Counted from the first letter of the stretch, positions 1 to 9,081 are shown. The stretch: DNA of 64,000 nucleotides from Micromonospora antibiotica (GCF_017599305.1 NZ_JAGFWR010000002.1:248001-312000); one strand, 5' to 3'. Notes: generated by a model not told the origin, from the sequence alone. Translations and numbers: made by a program.

Positions 1-1182
1 GGCCGGGAACTGGTACGGGAAGATCCGGTCGCAGCGCGCGTCGGGCACCACCTCCACCCGGTCCATCACCGCCCGGCGGGACTCCTCGACCGCGAGGGCG
101 TCGGTGAAGTCGTCCGGGCCGACGCCCAGCACGCCACCGCCGTGCAGCCCCGCAGCCACCGCGTACGGGCCGCTGAACTGCGCCTCGTAGCCGGTGGCGG
201 GACGACGCTTGCGGTCGATGGGCTGACCGATCGTGCGGATCACCGGGGTGGGCACCCCGAGGGTCGCCTGCGCCACGTCCTGCGGGGTCACCCCCCGCGC
301 CCGCAGGGCCAGGGCGGCGTCGATGGCCGCGTGGGTGAAGTGGTTCGCTGGGTACGGCTTGAAGAAGATGTCCGGCACCGCCCAGTCGACGCCCAACCCA
401 CGGACAATCTCCGCCGGGTCGTACTCGCCGCGCAGGAACGCCTCGAAGAAGCCGAAGCGCCCCTCCAGCACCGTCGGTGGGCCGGTGATTCCGTGCCGGG
501 CCAGGCTGGCGGCGGTGACCGCCGAGTGGGCCGCCCACCCGCAGTGGATCCGCTTGACCGTGCCGCCGGTGCGGTTGGCCTCGATCAGGCCGGCGGCCAT
601 CGAGGCGGCCACCCCGAGCGCGTCGAGGGTCCGGTCGCCGTCCAGCCCGAACAGCCGGGCGGCGGCCACCGCGCCACCGAGGGTGCCGCAGATCGAGGTG
701 GCGTGCTGACCGTGTTCGAAGAAGACCGAGTTGCCGGCGGCCCGGTCGTAACCGGCCATCCCGAGCCGGACGCAGACCTCCAGGCCGACGGCGATCGCGG
801 CGACCGTCTCCGCGCCGGAGGCACCGGTGAGTTCGGCGGCGGCGAGCGCGGCGGGCACCACCGACGCGCTCGGGTGCAGCACCGACGGCAGGTGGGTGTC
901 GTCGTAGTCGAGGGAGTGCGCCAGCACCCCGTTGGCGAAGGCGGCCAGCGGGGCCGGCACCGGGGTGGGCAGTCCGATCGCCGTCGCCCGGCCCAGGCCA
1001 CCCTGCTCCCGGACATGCTCCAGGGCGGCCCGGCTGGTCGGCAGGTCGACCGCGGCCACGCAGAGGCCGACGACGTCGAGCACCCGGTTGCGGACGCTGT
1101 CGACCACCTCGGCGGGGAGGGCGGTGGCGGGGGTCTCGGCGGCGAAGACGGCGAGTTGCCGTCCGAGGGTCGACTCAGGCAC
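1..1182 (-). CDS. MmgE/PrpD family protein (partial, 3' end outside window)
   Basis: The reading frame is open for 394 codons from the GTG at 1182 to the window edge, so the C-terminus is missing. The family includes 2-methylcitrate dehydratase, cis-aconitate decarboxylase and iminodisuccinate epimerase, cytosolic enzymes acting on di- and tricarboxylates. Seen here: the N-terminal family signature NGVLAHSLDYDDTH near residue 85-100, followed by LPSVLHPSASVVP. The start overlaps the stop of the upstream cyclase-family gene by 8 nt, so the two are translationally coupled. It is the last visible gene of the long minus-strand catabolic run. The exact substrate cannot be told from sequence; nothing else of a methylcitrate cycle (PrpB, PrpC) is nearby, which argues against a classic PrpD role. 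Confidence 0.85.
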   Translation of the reverse strand, partial: MPESTLGRQLAVFAAETPATALPAEVVDSVRNRVLDVVGLCVAAVDLPTSRAALEHVREQGGLGRATAIGLPTPVPAPLAAFANGVLAHSLDYDDTHLPSVLHPSASVVPAALAAAELTGASGAETVAAIAVGLEVCVRLGMAGYDRAAGNSVFFEHGQHATSICGTLGGAVAAARLFGLDGDRTLDALGVAASMAAGLIEANRTGGTVKRIHCGWAAHSAVTAASLARHGITGPPTVLEGRFGFFEAFLRGEYDPAEIVRGLGVDWAVPDIFFKPYPANHFTHAAIDAALALRARGVTPQDVAQATLGVPTPVIRTIGQPIDRKRRPATGYEAQFSGPYAVAAGLHGGGVLGVGPDDFTDALAVEESRRAVMDRVEVVPDARCDRIFPYQFPA

Positions 1183-2014
1183 GACCGACCACCGCCAGCG
1201 GCCGGACCGGGGAGCCGGTGGCGCCGTACAGGGCGAGCGGGGCCATCAGGAAGGTGAACTCGTGGACCCCGTCGCGGGCGATCTCCTCCAGCGCCATCGT
1301 CTCGATCAGATAGATGCCGTGCTCGACCAGCAGCACCCGGTGTGCCGGCAGGGCGCTGTGTCCCTGGCCGGGACGCAGGCACTCGAAGGCGATGGTGTCC
1401 GCACCGGCGGCGTGCACCCCCGCGGCGGCCAGCCACTGCGCGCCCGCCGTGCTGATGCCCGGCACACCCGACTCCCGGCCGACGTACCGGCCGGGGTCCT
1501 CGTCGTCGAAGTGCCGACCCCAGCCGCTGCGGATCAGCACCACGTCGCCCGCCTGCACCGGGGTTCCCTGGCGGCGTACGGCGGCGTCGAGGTCGGCCGG
1601 GGTGATCTCGTAGCCGGGCGGGCAGTCCGGCAGGTCGAGCGCGGCGGGGACGTCGAGCAGGACACCCCGGCGCACCATCGGCGCGACCGTGTGCACACCC
1701 AACTCGGTGAACCGCCCACCGGCCTGGGCGGCGGCGGCGTCCGCGCCGCCGTGCAGCCGGCCGTCGTGGGAGACGTGGGCCAGCGCGTCGACGTGGGTGC
1801 CGACGTGGGTCCCCATCACCAGCAGGTCGTTGGCGGCGGACCCACCGTCGGCGCGGACCATGTCACCGTGGCGGCGGGGCATGCTGAGCCAGAACGGCGG
1901 ATGGTTCGGCGACTGCGGCATGCCGATCGAGAGCTGCCGGCCGAGGTCGTAGATCGCTACGCCGGCGCGGACGGCGTCGAGCAGCCGGTCGGCGTGTCGG
2001 GCGGTGGTCGTCAC
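1175..2014 (-). CDS. Cyclase family protein (kynurenine formamidase-like metal hydrolase)
   Basis: This 279-aa protein belongs to the cyclase superfamily (PF04199), soluble metal-dependent amidohydrolases such as bacterial kynurenine formamidase and isatin hydrolase. The signature MGTHVGTHVDALAHVS (residues about 67-82) supplies the His/Asp metal ligands typical of the HxGTHxDxPxH motif. The start is GTG at 2014, preceded by GAGGAA. It lies 35 nt after the CoA-transferase gene and overlaps the MmgE/PrpD gene. In this context it probably opens or hydrolyses a cyclic or amide intermediate, but no tryptophan-pathway gene is nearby, so a kynurenine role is not supported. Confidence 0.85.
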   Translation of the reverse strand: MTTTARHADRLLDAVRAGVAIYDLGRQLSIGMPQSPNHPPFWLSMPRRHGDMVRADGGSAANDLLVMGTHVGTHVDALAHVSHDGRLHGGADAAAAQAGGRFTELGVHTVAPMVRRGVLLDVPAALDLPDCPPGYEITPADLDAAVRRQGTPVQAGDVVLIRSGWGRHFDDEDPGRYVGRESGVPGISTAGAQWLAAAGVHAAGADTIAFECLRPGQGHSALPAHRVLLVEHGIYLIETMALEEIARDGVHEFTFLMAPLALYGATGSPVRPLAVVGRA

Positions 2015-2049
2015 GGTTCCTCACGTTTCAGCGGGTTACGGCCACACCG

Positions 2050-3315
2050 TCAGGCGACGATGTGGCGGGCTCGGAGGTCGGCGAGTTCGGCCGGGTCGCA
2101 GCCACACTCGTCGACCAGCAGGGAGTCGGTGTCCGCGCCGAGGGCGCGGCCGGTGAAGCGGACCCGTCCCGGGGTGCCGGACATCCGCCACATCACGTTG
2201 TGCATCCGCATCGGCCCGAGGTCGGGATCGTCCACGGTGGTCACCATGTCGGTGGCCCGGACGTGCGGGTCCTCGACGATGTCCCGGGCGTCGTAGACCG
2301 GGGCGACGGCCGCGCCAGCCTCGGTGAACGCCCGGGTGACCTGGGCGCGGGTCCGCGCGGCGATCCACCCGCCGACGTAGGCGTCGAGTTCGTCGGCGTG
2401 CCCGGCCCGGCCGGCGCCGGTACGGAACCACGGTTCGTCGATCACCTCGGGGTGCCCGACCAGCCGCAGCACCCGTTCGGCGATCGCCTGGGCGCTTGTC
2501 GACACGGCCACCCACGCGCCGTCACTGGTGCGGTACGTGTTGCGGGGCGCGTTGTTGACCGACCGGTTGCCGTTGCGCTGCTCGACGATCCCGAGCTGGT
2601 CGTAGACGGTGGGGCCGGGGCCGACGGCGGTCATGATGGGCTCCAGCAGGCTCATGTCGATCACCTGCCCCGCACCGCTGGTGCGGTCCCGGTGCCACAG
2701 CGCCATCATCACCGCCGAGGAGGCGGCGATCCCGCAGATGCTGTCGGCCAGCCCGAACGCCGGCAGTGAGGGTGGGCCGTCGGCGGCACCGGTGAGGTGG
2801 GCGAAGCCGCTCATCGCCTCGGCGAGGGTGCCGAAACCGGCCCGCCCGGCGTACGGACCGGTCTGCCCGAACCCGGTGATCCGGGCGATCACCAGGCCCG
2901 GGTTGACCCGGTGCAGCTCCTGCGGGCCGACCCCCCAGCGTTCCAACGTGCCGGGGCGGAAGTTCTCCACCAGCACGTCCGCGCGGGCGGCCAGCCGCAG
3001 CAGCAGGGCGGCACCCTCCGGAGCGGACAGGCTCAGCCCGACGGTGCGCTTGTTGCGGGAGATCTCCTTCCACCACAGCGGATGGCCGTCGCGGGACTTG
3101 CCGTGCCCGCGCATGCTGTCACCGGCGGTCGGATGCTCGATCTTGATCACCTCGGCACCGAAGTCACCGAGGATCTGGCAGCACAGCGGACCCGCCAGGA
3201 TCGTCGACACGTCCAGCACCCGCAGGCCGGTCAGCGGCCCGTCACCGGGTGGTGCGGCACCGGGCCGGTCGGCGGCGGACCGGGTCGGGTCGGGTCGGTC
3301 GTCGGTCGTCGTCAT
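2050..3315 (-). CDS. CaiB/BaiF family III CoA-transferase
   Basis: A 421-aa protein of the family III CoA-transferases, which move CoA between carboxylic acids in the cytosol (formyl-CoA:oxalate, carnitine, succinyl-CoA-dependent and related enzymes). Visible motifs are LDVSTILAGPLCCQILGDFGAEVIKIE near the N-terminus, RNKRTVGLSL, ADVLVENFRPGTLERWG, and GFGQTGPYAGRAGFG with the central GADxxxAR-like segment following. Length is normal for the family. ATG at 3315 overlaps the IclR stop (ATGA) and has a strong GGGGAGG ribosome site. Its place beside an IclR regulator and acid-processing genes suggests CoA activation of the substrate of this locus. Confidence 0.92.
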   Translation of the reverse strand: MTTTDDRPDPTRSAADRPGAAPPGDGPLTGLRVLDVSTILAGPLCCQILGDFGAEVIKIEHPTAGDSMRGHGKSRDGHPLWWKEISRNKRTVGLSLSAPEGAALLLRLAARADVLVENFRPGTLERWGVGPQELHRVNPGLVIARITGFGQTGPYAGRAGFGTLAEAMSGFAHLTGAADGPPSLPAFGLADSICGIAASSAVMMALWHRDRTSGAGQVIDMSLLEPIMTAVGPGPTVYDQLGIVEQRNGNRSVNNAPRNTYRTSDGAWVAVSTSAQAIAERVLRLVGHPEVIDEPWFRTGAGRAGHADELDAYVGGWIAARTRAQVTRAFTEAGAAVAPVYDARDIVEDPHVRATDMVTTVDDPDLGPMRMHNVMWRMSGTPGRVRFTGRALGADTDSLLVDECGCDPAELADLRARHIVA

Positions 3316-4139
3316 GACGTCCCCTCTCCCCCGCCGGAGCGCGGCATCGGCGGCCGGAAGCCGAGTTCGCCGGAGATCTCACCGGCGGCGGCGGCCACGA
3401 GCGCACCGTGCGCGGCGCAGACCTGCGGGGTGAACCGGTCCTGCGGCCCGCACAGCGAGATGGAGCCGAAGACCTGACCGGTGCCGTACCGGACGGCGGC
3501 GGCGACACTGCCGGCCCCGTTCTGCCGCTCGCCCAGGCTCACCGCGTACCCCTGCCGGCGGATCCGGGCGAGTTCGGCGCGCAGCAGGTCCGGGTCGGTG
3601 ATCGTCGACGGGGTGACCCGGTCCAGCGGCTGCCCGAGGTACTCGTCCAACTCGACCGCCGGCAGCGCGGCCAGGATCGCCTTCGACGACGACCCCGAGT
3701 GCAGCGGGTGGCTGGTGCCGAGGGAGACCGACATGCGCACCTCGTGCGGGGAGAGCACCTGGTCGATGTAGACCCTGATCCAGCCCTGCCGCACCGACAG
3801 GGTGGCGGTCTCCCCGGTGCCCCGGACCAGCCGGACCAGGTACCGCCGGGCGATCTCCGGCACGTCCAGCGCCCGCAGCGCCGCCAGGCCCACCGCGAGC
3901 GCCCCGGTGCCCAGCCGGTAGCGCTTCGTCTCCTCGTTGAAGCTGAGGAAGTCGTCGGCCACCAGCTCCTTGAGGATGCGGTACGCGACCGCCTTCGGCA
4001 GCCCCAGCTCCCGGGCGATGGTCGACACGCCGAGGGTCTCCGGCGCCCGGCCGGCGATGATGTTGATGACGTCGAGCGCCCGCCCGAGACCGGAGCGGAC
4101 CGGTCTGTCGTCCCGGGCGATGACGGGGGTGGTGGTCAT
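3312..4139 (-). CDS. IclR family transcriptional regulator
   Basis: A 275-aa regulator with an N-terminal winged HTH (residues about 16-75, ALDVINIIAG...LGVSTIARELGLPKAVAYRILKELV) and a C-terminal effector-binding IclR domain (about 90-260, including SGSSSKAILAALP and GSVAAAVRYGTGQVFGSISL). I chose ATG at 4139 rather than the upstream in-frame start at 4175 because GAGGA lies 6-10 nt before it. IclR proteins usually control the catabolic genes next to them in response to an aromatic or aliphatic acid. It is co-directional and overlaps the CoA-transferase, so it is probably autoregulated within the operon. Effector unknown. Confidence 0.93.
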   Translation of the reverse strand: MTTTPVIARDDRPVRSGLGRALDVINIIAGRAPETLGVSTIARELGLPKAVAYRILKELVADDFLSFNEETKRYRLGTGALAVGLAALRALDVPEIARRYLVRLVRGTGETATLSVRQGWIRVYIDQVLSPHEVRMSVSLGTSHPLHSGSSSKAILAALPAVELDEYLGQPLDRVTPSTITDPDLLRAELARIRRQGYAVSLGERQNGAGSVAAAVRYGTGQVFGSISLCGPQDRFTPQVCAAHGALVAAAAGEISGELGFRPPMPRSGGGEGTS

Positions 4140-4185
4140 GTCAGTCCTCACTGTCGGCGTACGCGGGGTGGGCACGGACCGCCGC

Positions 4186-5175
4186 TCACGGTGGCGTCAC
4201 GGGGGTGCCCGGCGGCAATCCTCGCAACTGTCGATGTCGTTCCACCGCCACCACGAGCGCCACCGAGGCGAGCACGACGACGCCGGCGAGCACCTGCCGG
4301 CCGGTCAGCCGTTCGTCGAGCACCACCATGCCGAGCAGGACCGCGATCACCGGGTTCACATAGGCGTACGTGGCGACCAGTTGCAGCGGGGCACGGCGCA
4401 GCAGCCAGGTGTAGACGGTGAAGCCGACGACGGTGCAGACCAGCATCAGGTACAGCCAGGCCAGCCAGGACCGGGTGGTCACCTCGGCGGGGCGCAGGTC
4501 GTGCCACTCGCCGGCGAACAGGCCGGCGACCGCCACGCAGGCACCCCCGACCAGCATCTGCCACCCGGTGCCGACCAGGTGGTCGGCCGGCACGGCCAGC
4601 CGCTGGGTCAGCGTGGAGCCGAGCGCCCACACCACGGTCGACGCCACGATCGTCGCCATACCCGCCAGGTGCAACCCCTGGCCGGGGGCGGCGACCAGCA
4701 GCAACGCCAGCCCGGCCAGTCCACCCAGGACCCCGGCCACCGCCGCCGGTCGGGGGCGTTGACCGGAGCCGAGCCGGATCAGCAGCACCCACAGCGGCAT
4801 GGCGGCGACCAGCAGGGAGGCCAGTCCGGAGGCGACGTACTGCTGACCGACGGCGAGCAGGGCACTGCCCGCGCCGACCATCAGGACTCCCCCGGCGGCG
4901 ACCCCCGGCCACTGGGCCCGGGGCAGCCGCAGCCGGCCCGGCCCACGCCGGACCGCCACCACCGTGCACACCAGCACCCCGGCGGCCAGGAACCGGCCGG
5001 CGGTGGACACCATCGGCGACAGGCTCTCCAGGGTGATCCGGTTGCCGAGGTAGGTGGAGCCCCACAGCAGGTAGACCGCGCCCAGACCGACAGCCGTGGC
5101 GGCGGGCTCACCCAGGCGTCCGGGTGCCGCCGGTGGCCGGGCGGCCACGACGGTCGCCCGGTCAGCGCCGGCCAT
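4186..5175 (-). CDS. EamA/DMT-family membrane transporter
   Basis: A 329-aa integral membrane protein with about ten hydrophobic segments in two homologous halves, typical of EamA (drug/metabolite transporter) exporters. Recognisable features are the first helix GLGAVYLLWGSTYLGNRITLE, and in the second half TVVWALGSTLTQRL and TYAYVNPVIAVLLGMVVLDERLTG, a classic EamA motif. It probably exports an amino-acid-like metabolite or analogue across the cytoplasmic membrane. The ribosome site before the ATG is weak, so the start could lie a few codons downstream. It sits between the alpha/beta hydrolase gene (63-nt gap) and the IclR gene (46-nt gap), in the same direction. Confidence 0.88.
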   Translation of the reverse strand: MAGADRATVVAARPPAAPGRLGEPAATAVGLGAVYLLWGSTYLGNRITLESLSPMVSTAGRFLAAGVLVCTVVAVRRGPGRLRLPRAQWPGVAAGGVLMVGAGSALLAVGQQYVASGLASLLVAAMPLWVLLIRLGSGQRPRPAAVAGVLGGLAGLALLLVAAPGQGLHLAGMATIVASTVVWALGSTLTQRLAVPADHLVGTGWQMLVGGACVAVAGLFAGEWHDLRPAEVTTRSWLAWLYLMLVCTVVGFTVYTWLLRRAPLQLVATYAYVNPVIAVLLGMVVLDERLTGRQVLAGVVVLASVALVVAVERHRQLRGLPPGTPVTPP

Positions 5176-5238
5176 CGACCCGGACCCCCGTCGAAGGGCC
5201 GACCCACGGGGTGTAGGTGCACCCGGGCCGCCGGTCGG

Positions 5239-6057
5239 TCACGGGGTCGCCACCTCGACGTCGAGCTGCCCGGCGACCGCGTCGGCGAACGCCTCGGGCT
5301 GCTCGTCGGCGACGAAGTCGGTGCCACCGGGGATGGTGACCAGCGGCGCGTGCGGCAGGGCGGCGCGCACCACCGGGGTCATCCGGTCGACCAGGTCGTC
5401 GGCCCCGTGCAGGAGCACGGTGGGCACCGTCGCCAGGGCGGCGGTGTCGAGGGTGTGGTCGAAGACCGCCCGGTAGGCGGTGGCGTAGTCCGGCCCGGTC
5501 ATCAGGTACTCGGCGACCTGCCGGTCCGCCTCGTCGGGCGTGAGCCGGGGATAGAGGCCGTACACCCGTTCCCAGATCACCCGCAGGTGTGACCCGTCGC
5601 GATCCGGCCGGTAACCGGGGGCGTAGCCGGTCTTCTTCTCGGCCCGCTCGGCCGGGTCGTAGAGCGGCAGGCCCTGCAGGATCAGCCGACCTACCCGGTG
5701 CGGGGCCTGCAATGCCGCCTCGGCACCGATGGTCGCGCCGGTGTGCTGCCCGAGCAGGTGCACCCGGTCTAGGCCGAGGGCGTCGGCGGTCTGCCACAGC
5801 GCGGTCGCGTACCCGGGGATCGTCCACCGGTGCGGTGGCGGGTCGGACATCCCGAAGCCGGGGGTGTCCACGGCGACGACGTGCAGGCCGCGCGCGGCCA
5901 GCGGGGCGAGCACCGCGTCGTAGGTGGCCGACGACAGCGGCGACTGGTGCACGATCAGCAGGGTCGGCCGGGCGGGCGGGCCGGCCTCGCGGTAGTGGAC
6001 CTGACCCCAGGGCAGGTCGACGTAGCCCCGACGGGCCGCGCCACGGACCCGGCTCAC
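5239..6057 (-). CDS. Alpha/beta-fold hydrolase
   Basis: A 272-aa soluble alpha/beta hydrolase. The start is GTG at 6057, which overlaps the stop of the peptidase gene as GTGA; the longer upstream frame is only read-through of the peptidase in another frame. Motifs: oxyanion strand LLIVHQSPLSS, VVAVDTPGFGMSD, a nucleophile-elbow position written GQHTGA where a serine is expected in most members, acid region VLLHGADDLVDRM, and a terminal GGTDFVAD in place of the usual GGGHF. The elbow histidine (G-Q-H-T-G) and the missing catalytic histidine motif are unusual and may mean altered catalysis. It is translationally coupled to the M20-type peptidase. Confidence 0.85.
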   Translation of the reverse strand: MSRVRGAARRGYVDLPWGQVHYREAGPPARPTLLIVHQSPLSSATYDAVLAPLAARGLHVVAVDTPGFGMSDPPPHRWTIPGYATALWQTADALGLDRVHLLGQHTGATIGAEAALQAPHRVGRLILQGLPLYDPAERAEKKTGYAPGYRPDRDGSHLRVIWERVYGLYPRLTPDEADRQVAEYLMTGPDYATAYRAVFDHTLDTAALATVPTVLLHGADDLVDRMTPVVRAALPHAPLVTIPGGTDFVADEQPEAFADAVAGQLDVEVATP

Positions 6058-7418
6058 CGGGTCACCGCCAGGGCGGCCATGACCTCGATGACGTGCTTGA
6101 TGCCGGCCCGGTAGTCGTCGAGCCGGATGTTCTCGTTCGGCCCGTCCACGCCGGAGTCGGCCCGGGACACCCCGACGCCGACGATGGGCCGACCGGCCAG
6201 GGTGCCCTGGTTGCCGATCCACTGGGTGTACGGCTCGATCACCGGTTCGGTCCGGTAGACCCGCCGAGCCGCGTCGGCCACCAGGGCGACGAACGGGTCC
6301 CGGTGGTCGGTCATGTTCGGCCGGCTGGTCGCCATCACCTCGACGTCCAGATCCCCGAAACCGGTCGCCTCCAGGTGGTCGCAGACCGCGGTCAGCACCC
6401 GCTGTGGGTCCTGACCGGGGACCAGCCGGATCTCCACCTTCGCCGTGGCGGTCGACGGGATGCCCAGGGTGACGTCGTCACGCATGTCACCGCCGGAGAT
6501 CCCGGCCACCGTGAGCGTGGGGACGGTACGGATCGCCACCGCCGCCTGCCGGTCGTCGAGGCCACCGGCGAAGCTGGTGACCCCGGCCCGGCGGCGCAGG
6601 TAGTCCCCGTCGAACTCCACCTCGGCGAGCAGTTCCCGCTCCCGGTCGGTCAGCGGGCGGACGTCGTCGGCGAAGCCGGGGACGGTGACCGTGCCGTCGG
6701 GGCGTTGCAACCGGGCCAGGGCGGCGGCCAGCCGGGCGGTGGCCGCCGGCAGTAGCGCGGTGTTCTGGCTGGTCAGGTCGCGGGGCAGGGTGCGGGCGGT
6801 GAGCCGCAGGTAGAGCACGCCCTTCTCGGCCAGTTTGAGCAGCGGGCGGTCCTGACCGTCCACCCAGGAGTTCTCCCACAGCGCGCCGTCGCTGGCCAGC
6901 CGGTCGGCGTGGGCGTCGACGAACGAGCCGAGGCCCGGGCTGTGCAGCCACTTCTTGCCCTCGAAGATGAACCGGCTGGTGACCGGGGCGGGCAGGCCGG
7001 CCAGCCGCCAGGCGGCCACCGCGTGGATGCGGGACATTAGCGCGCCCTTGTCGTCGGCCACCCCCCGGGCGTACAGCCGGCCGTCGTGGATCTCGGCGGC
7101 GTACGGCGGGCTGATCCAGTCGGCGTCGTCACCGGCCGGCTCCACCTCGACGTCGTAGTGGGTGAAGTGCAGCAGCGCCCGCTCCCCGTCGCCGGGCATC
7201 TCGGCCAGCACGTACGGGTAGGAGTGCTCCCAGTCGACGAGGTCGGCGTGGCCGCCCCAGCGGCGTACCGAGTCGGCGATGAACTCCGCCGTGGCGACCA
7301 TCTGGTCCGGCTCCTGCCGACGGCTGCGGATCCGGCAGAGCTGCTGGAGTTCGGCCACGAACTCGTCGAAGTGGGCGTCCACCGCCGCGAGGGCGGCTGC
7401 GGTGTCGGGGTGTGCCAT
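6054..7418 (-). CDS. M20-family metallopeptidase homologue with altered active-site motifs
   Basis: A 454-aa protein with the architecture of M20 dipeptidases/deacylases: catalytic domain, inserted dimerisation domain, C-terminal catalytic part. The first metal-site motifs are intact (FTHYDVEVEP, and YARGVADDKGALM with the bridging Asp). The usual EGxEExGS motif, which carries the catalytic Glu and a metal-ligand Glu, reads FEGKKWLHSPGL here, and the usual HxPNE ligand motif reads VDGPNENI. The enzyme is therefore either a divergent subfamily or has lost standard dinuclear zinc hydrolysis. ATG at 7418 follows GGGAGG. It lies 50 nt after the SDR gene and overlaps the hydrolase gene. Confidence 0.85.
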   Translation of the reverse strand: MAHPDTAAALAAVDAHFDEFVAELQQLCRIRSRRQEPDQMVATAEFIADSVRRWGGHADLVDWEHSYPYVLAEMPGDGERALLHFTHYDVEVEPAGDDADWISPPYAAEIHDGRLYARGVADDKGALMSRIHAVAAWRLAGLPAPVTSRFIFEGKKWLHSPGLGSFVDAHADRLASDGALWENSWVDGQDRPLLKLAEKGVLYLRLTARTLPRDLTSQNTALLPAATARLAAALARLQRPDGTVTVPGFADDVRPLTDRERELLAEVEFDGDYLRRRAGVTSFAGGLDDRQAAVAIRTVPTLTVAGISGGDMRDDVTLGIPSTATAKVEIRLVPGQDPQRVLTAVCDHLEATGFGDLDVEVMATSRPNMTDHRDPFVALVADAARRVYRTEPVIEPYTQWIGNQGTLAGRPIVGVGVSRADSGVDGPNENIRLDDYRAGIKHVIEVMAALAVTR

Positions 7419-7468
7419 GAGGGGTTCCTCCCACGGGGTGGTCCGGTCGGCGGTGGGGCTGCCGACCG

Positions 7469-8221
7469 TCAGTGGATGGTGACGCCGCCGTCGACGAAGA
7501 GCGTCTGGCCGGTGACCATGACGGCGGCGTCACTGAGCAGGTAGGCGACCGCGTTGGCGACGTCGGCGGGCTCCGCCATCCGGCCCAGCGGGATGGTCGC
7601 CAGCTTGTCGGCGAGATAGCCGGCGTCGCCGCGTACGTCGGCGGTCATGTCGGTGGGCACGATGGTGGGGCCGACCGCGTTGACCCGGATCCGGTCGGGC
7701 GCCCACTCCAGGGCCAGCACCCGGGTCAGGTGCAGCACGCCGGCCTTGCTGACGCAGTAGCCGACGGTGTCGAGCACCGCGATGTGGCCGTTGGTGGAGC
7801 CGATGTTCACCACCGACCCGTGGGTGGCACGCAGCGCCGGGTAGGCGGCCTGGCAGACCCGGAACGTGCCGGTGAGGTTCACGTCGAGCACGGTGCTGAA
7901 GTCCTGCTCGCTCATCGTCGCGGCCGGCCCCCGCCGGACCACCCCGGCGTTGTTGACGAGCAGGTCCAGCCGGCCGTGCCGGTCGAGGACGTCGGCCACC
8001 AGGTCGACGCAGGACCGGCCCGACCGGACGTCCACCCGGTGCCGGCTGTGCGGCCCGTCGGGGGTGGGGGTGTCCCAGGTGTCGGCGACGTCGGCGTACG
8101 CCACGGTGGCCCCCCGGGCGGCCAGGGTGGCGGCGATCGTCGCGCCGATGCCCCGGGCCGCCCCGGTGACCAGCGCCACCCGGCCGTCGAACCGGTTCGG
8201 GTCGTCCGTCGGGGTGCTCAT
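7469..8221 (-). CDS. Short-chain dehydrogenase/reductase (SDR)
   Basis: A 250-aa classical SDR, a cytosolic NAD(P)-dependent oxidoreductase. Visible are the cofactor glycine motif TGAARGIG (residues about 19-26), NNAGVV, the catalytic Ser in NIGSTNG and the YCVSK (YxxxK) pair, and the C-terminal GQTLFVDGGVT typical of the family. An Asp (YADVAD) at the end of the second beta strand suggests NAD(H) preference. The ATG at 8221 overlaps the stop of the ABC permease (ATGA). It probably oxidises a hydroxyl intermediate of the substrate brought in by the neighbouring transporter; the substrate is unknown. Confidence 0.92.
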   Translation of the reverse strand: MSTPTDDPNRFDGRVALVTGAARGIGATIAATLAARGATVAYADVADTWDTPTPDGPHSRHRVDVRSGRSCVDLVADVLDRHGRLDLLVNNAGVVRRGPAATMSEQDFSTVLDVNLTGTFRVCQAAYPALRATHGSVVNIGSTNGHIAVLDTVGYCVSKAGVLHLTRVLALEWAPDRIRVNAVGPTIVPTDMTADVRGDAGYLADKLATIPLGRMAEPADVANAVAYLLSDAAVMVTGQTLFVDGGVTIH

Positions 8222-9069
8222 GCCCCGATCACCTTGGTGTCCTCGGCCCAGAACGCGAGCCGTCGTTGCAGCAGCCGGATGACGAAGTGCGCGACCAGCC
8301 CCATCAGCGACAGCACCACCAGCACGGCGAACATGCCGGCGATGTCGAAGTTGTAGTTGGTCTGCAACAACAGGTAGCCCAGCCCCTCCTTGGCGCCGAT
8401 GAACTCACCGACGACCGCGCCGAGGATGGCGAAGACGATGCCGATGTCGAGGCCGGCGAAGATGAACGGCAGCGCGCTGGGCAGCCGGACCATCCGGAAG
8501 ATCTGCGACCGGCTCGCGCCGAACACGGTGAGCATCTGGATCCGGTCGGCGTCGGCGGCCCGCAGCCCCTCGATGACGTTGACCAGCATCGGGAAGAACG
8601 AGATGACCGCCGCCATCACCACCTTGCTGGTCAAGCCGAAACCGAACCAGAGCACGAACAGCGGGGCGAGGGCGACCTTCGGCACGGTCTGGAACGCCAC
8701 GATGTACGGCATCAGGGTGGCCTCGACGACCCTGATCTGGGAGATGAAGGTGCCGAGCAGGACCGCCGCGCCGACGCCGATGGCGAAGCCGAGCAGCGAC
8801 TCCTGGGTGGTCACCCAGAAGTGCCCCCAGAACTGGTCGTCGGTGAGCTGCCGGTGCAGCGCCTCGGCGATCTGGGAGGGGCGGGGCAGCACGTACTCGT
8901 CGACGTCGAGCAGTTGGGTGCCGTACTCCCAGGCGAGCACGACCACGACGAAGACCGTCGGGACGAGCCACAACTGGGGACGGTCCCGCAGGTCGAACCG
9001 CCGCCGGGCCGGCTGCGGGCCCGGCGGTGCGCCGGGGGACGGCTTGTCGCGCACATCTGTCGTTGCCAT
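8218..9069 (-). CDS. ABC transporter permease (SsuC/TauC type)
   Basis: A 283-aa membrane permease of the sulfonate/nitrate/taurine/NMT1 importer group. It has about six hydrophobic segments after a basic proline-rich N-terminus, and the EAA loop region (residues about 180-200, NVIEGLRAADADRIQMLTVFGAS) that docks with the ATPase. Start ATG at 9069 is preceded by GAGG at proper spacing. It works with the ATPase 12 nt upstream and the lipoprotein SBP. It overlaps the SDR start by 4 nt, tying uptake to catabolism. Substrate class cannot be assigned from the permease alone. Confidence 0.93.
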   Translation of the reverse strand: MATTDVRDKPSPGAPPGPQPARRRFDLRDRPQLWLVPTVFVVVVLAWEYGTQLLDVDEYVLPRPSQIAEALHRQLTDDQFWGHFWVTTQESLLGFAIGVGAAVLLGTFISQIRVVEATLMPYIVAFQTVPKVALAPLFVLWFGFGLTSKVVMAAVISFFPMLVNVIEGLRAADADRIQMLTVFGASRSQIFRMVRLPSALPFIFAGLDIGIVFAILGAVVGEFIGAKEGLGYLLLQTNYNFDIAGMFAVLVVLSLMGLVAHFVIRLLQRRLAFWAEDTKVIGA

Positions 9070-9081
9070 GGCGGCACCTCG

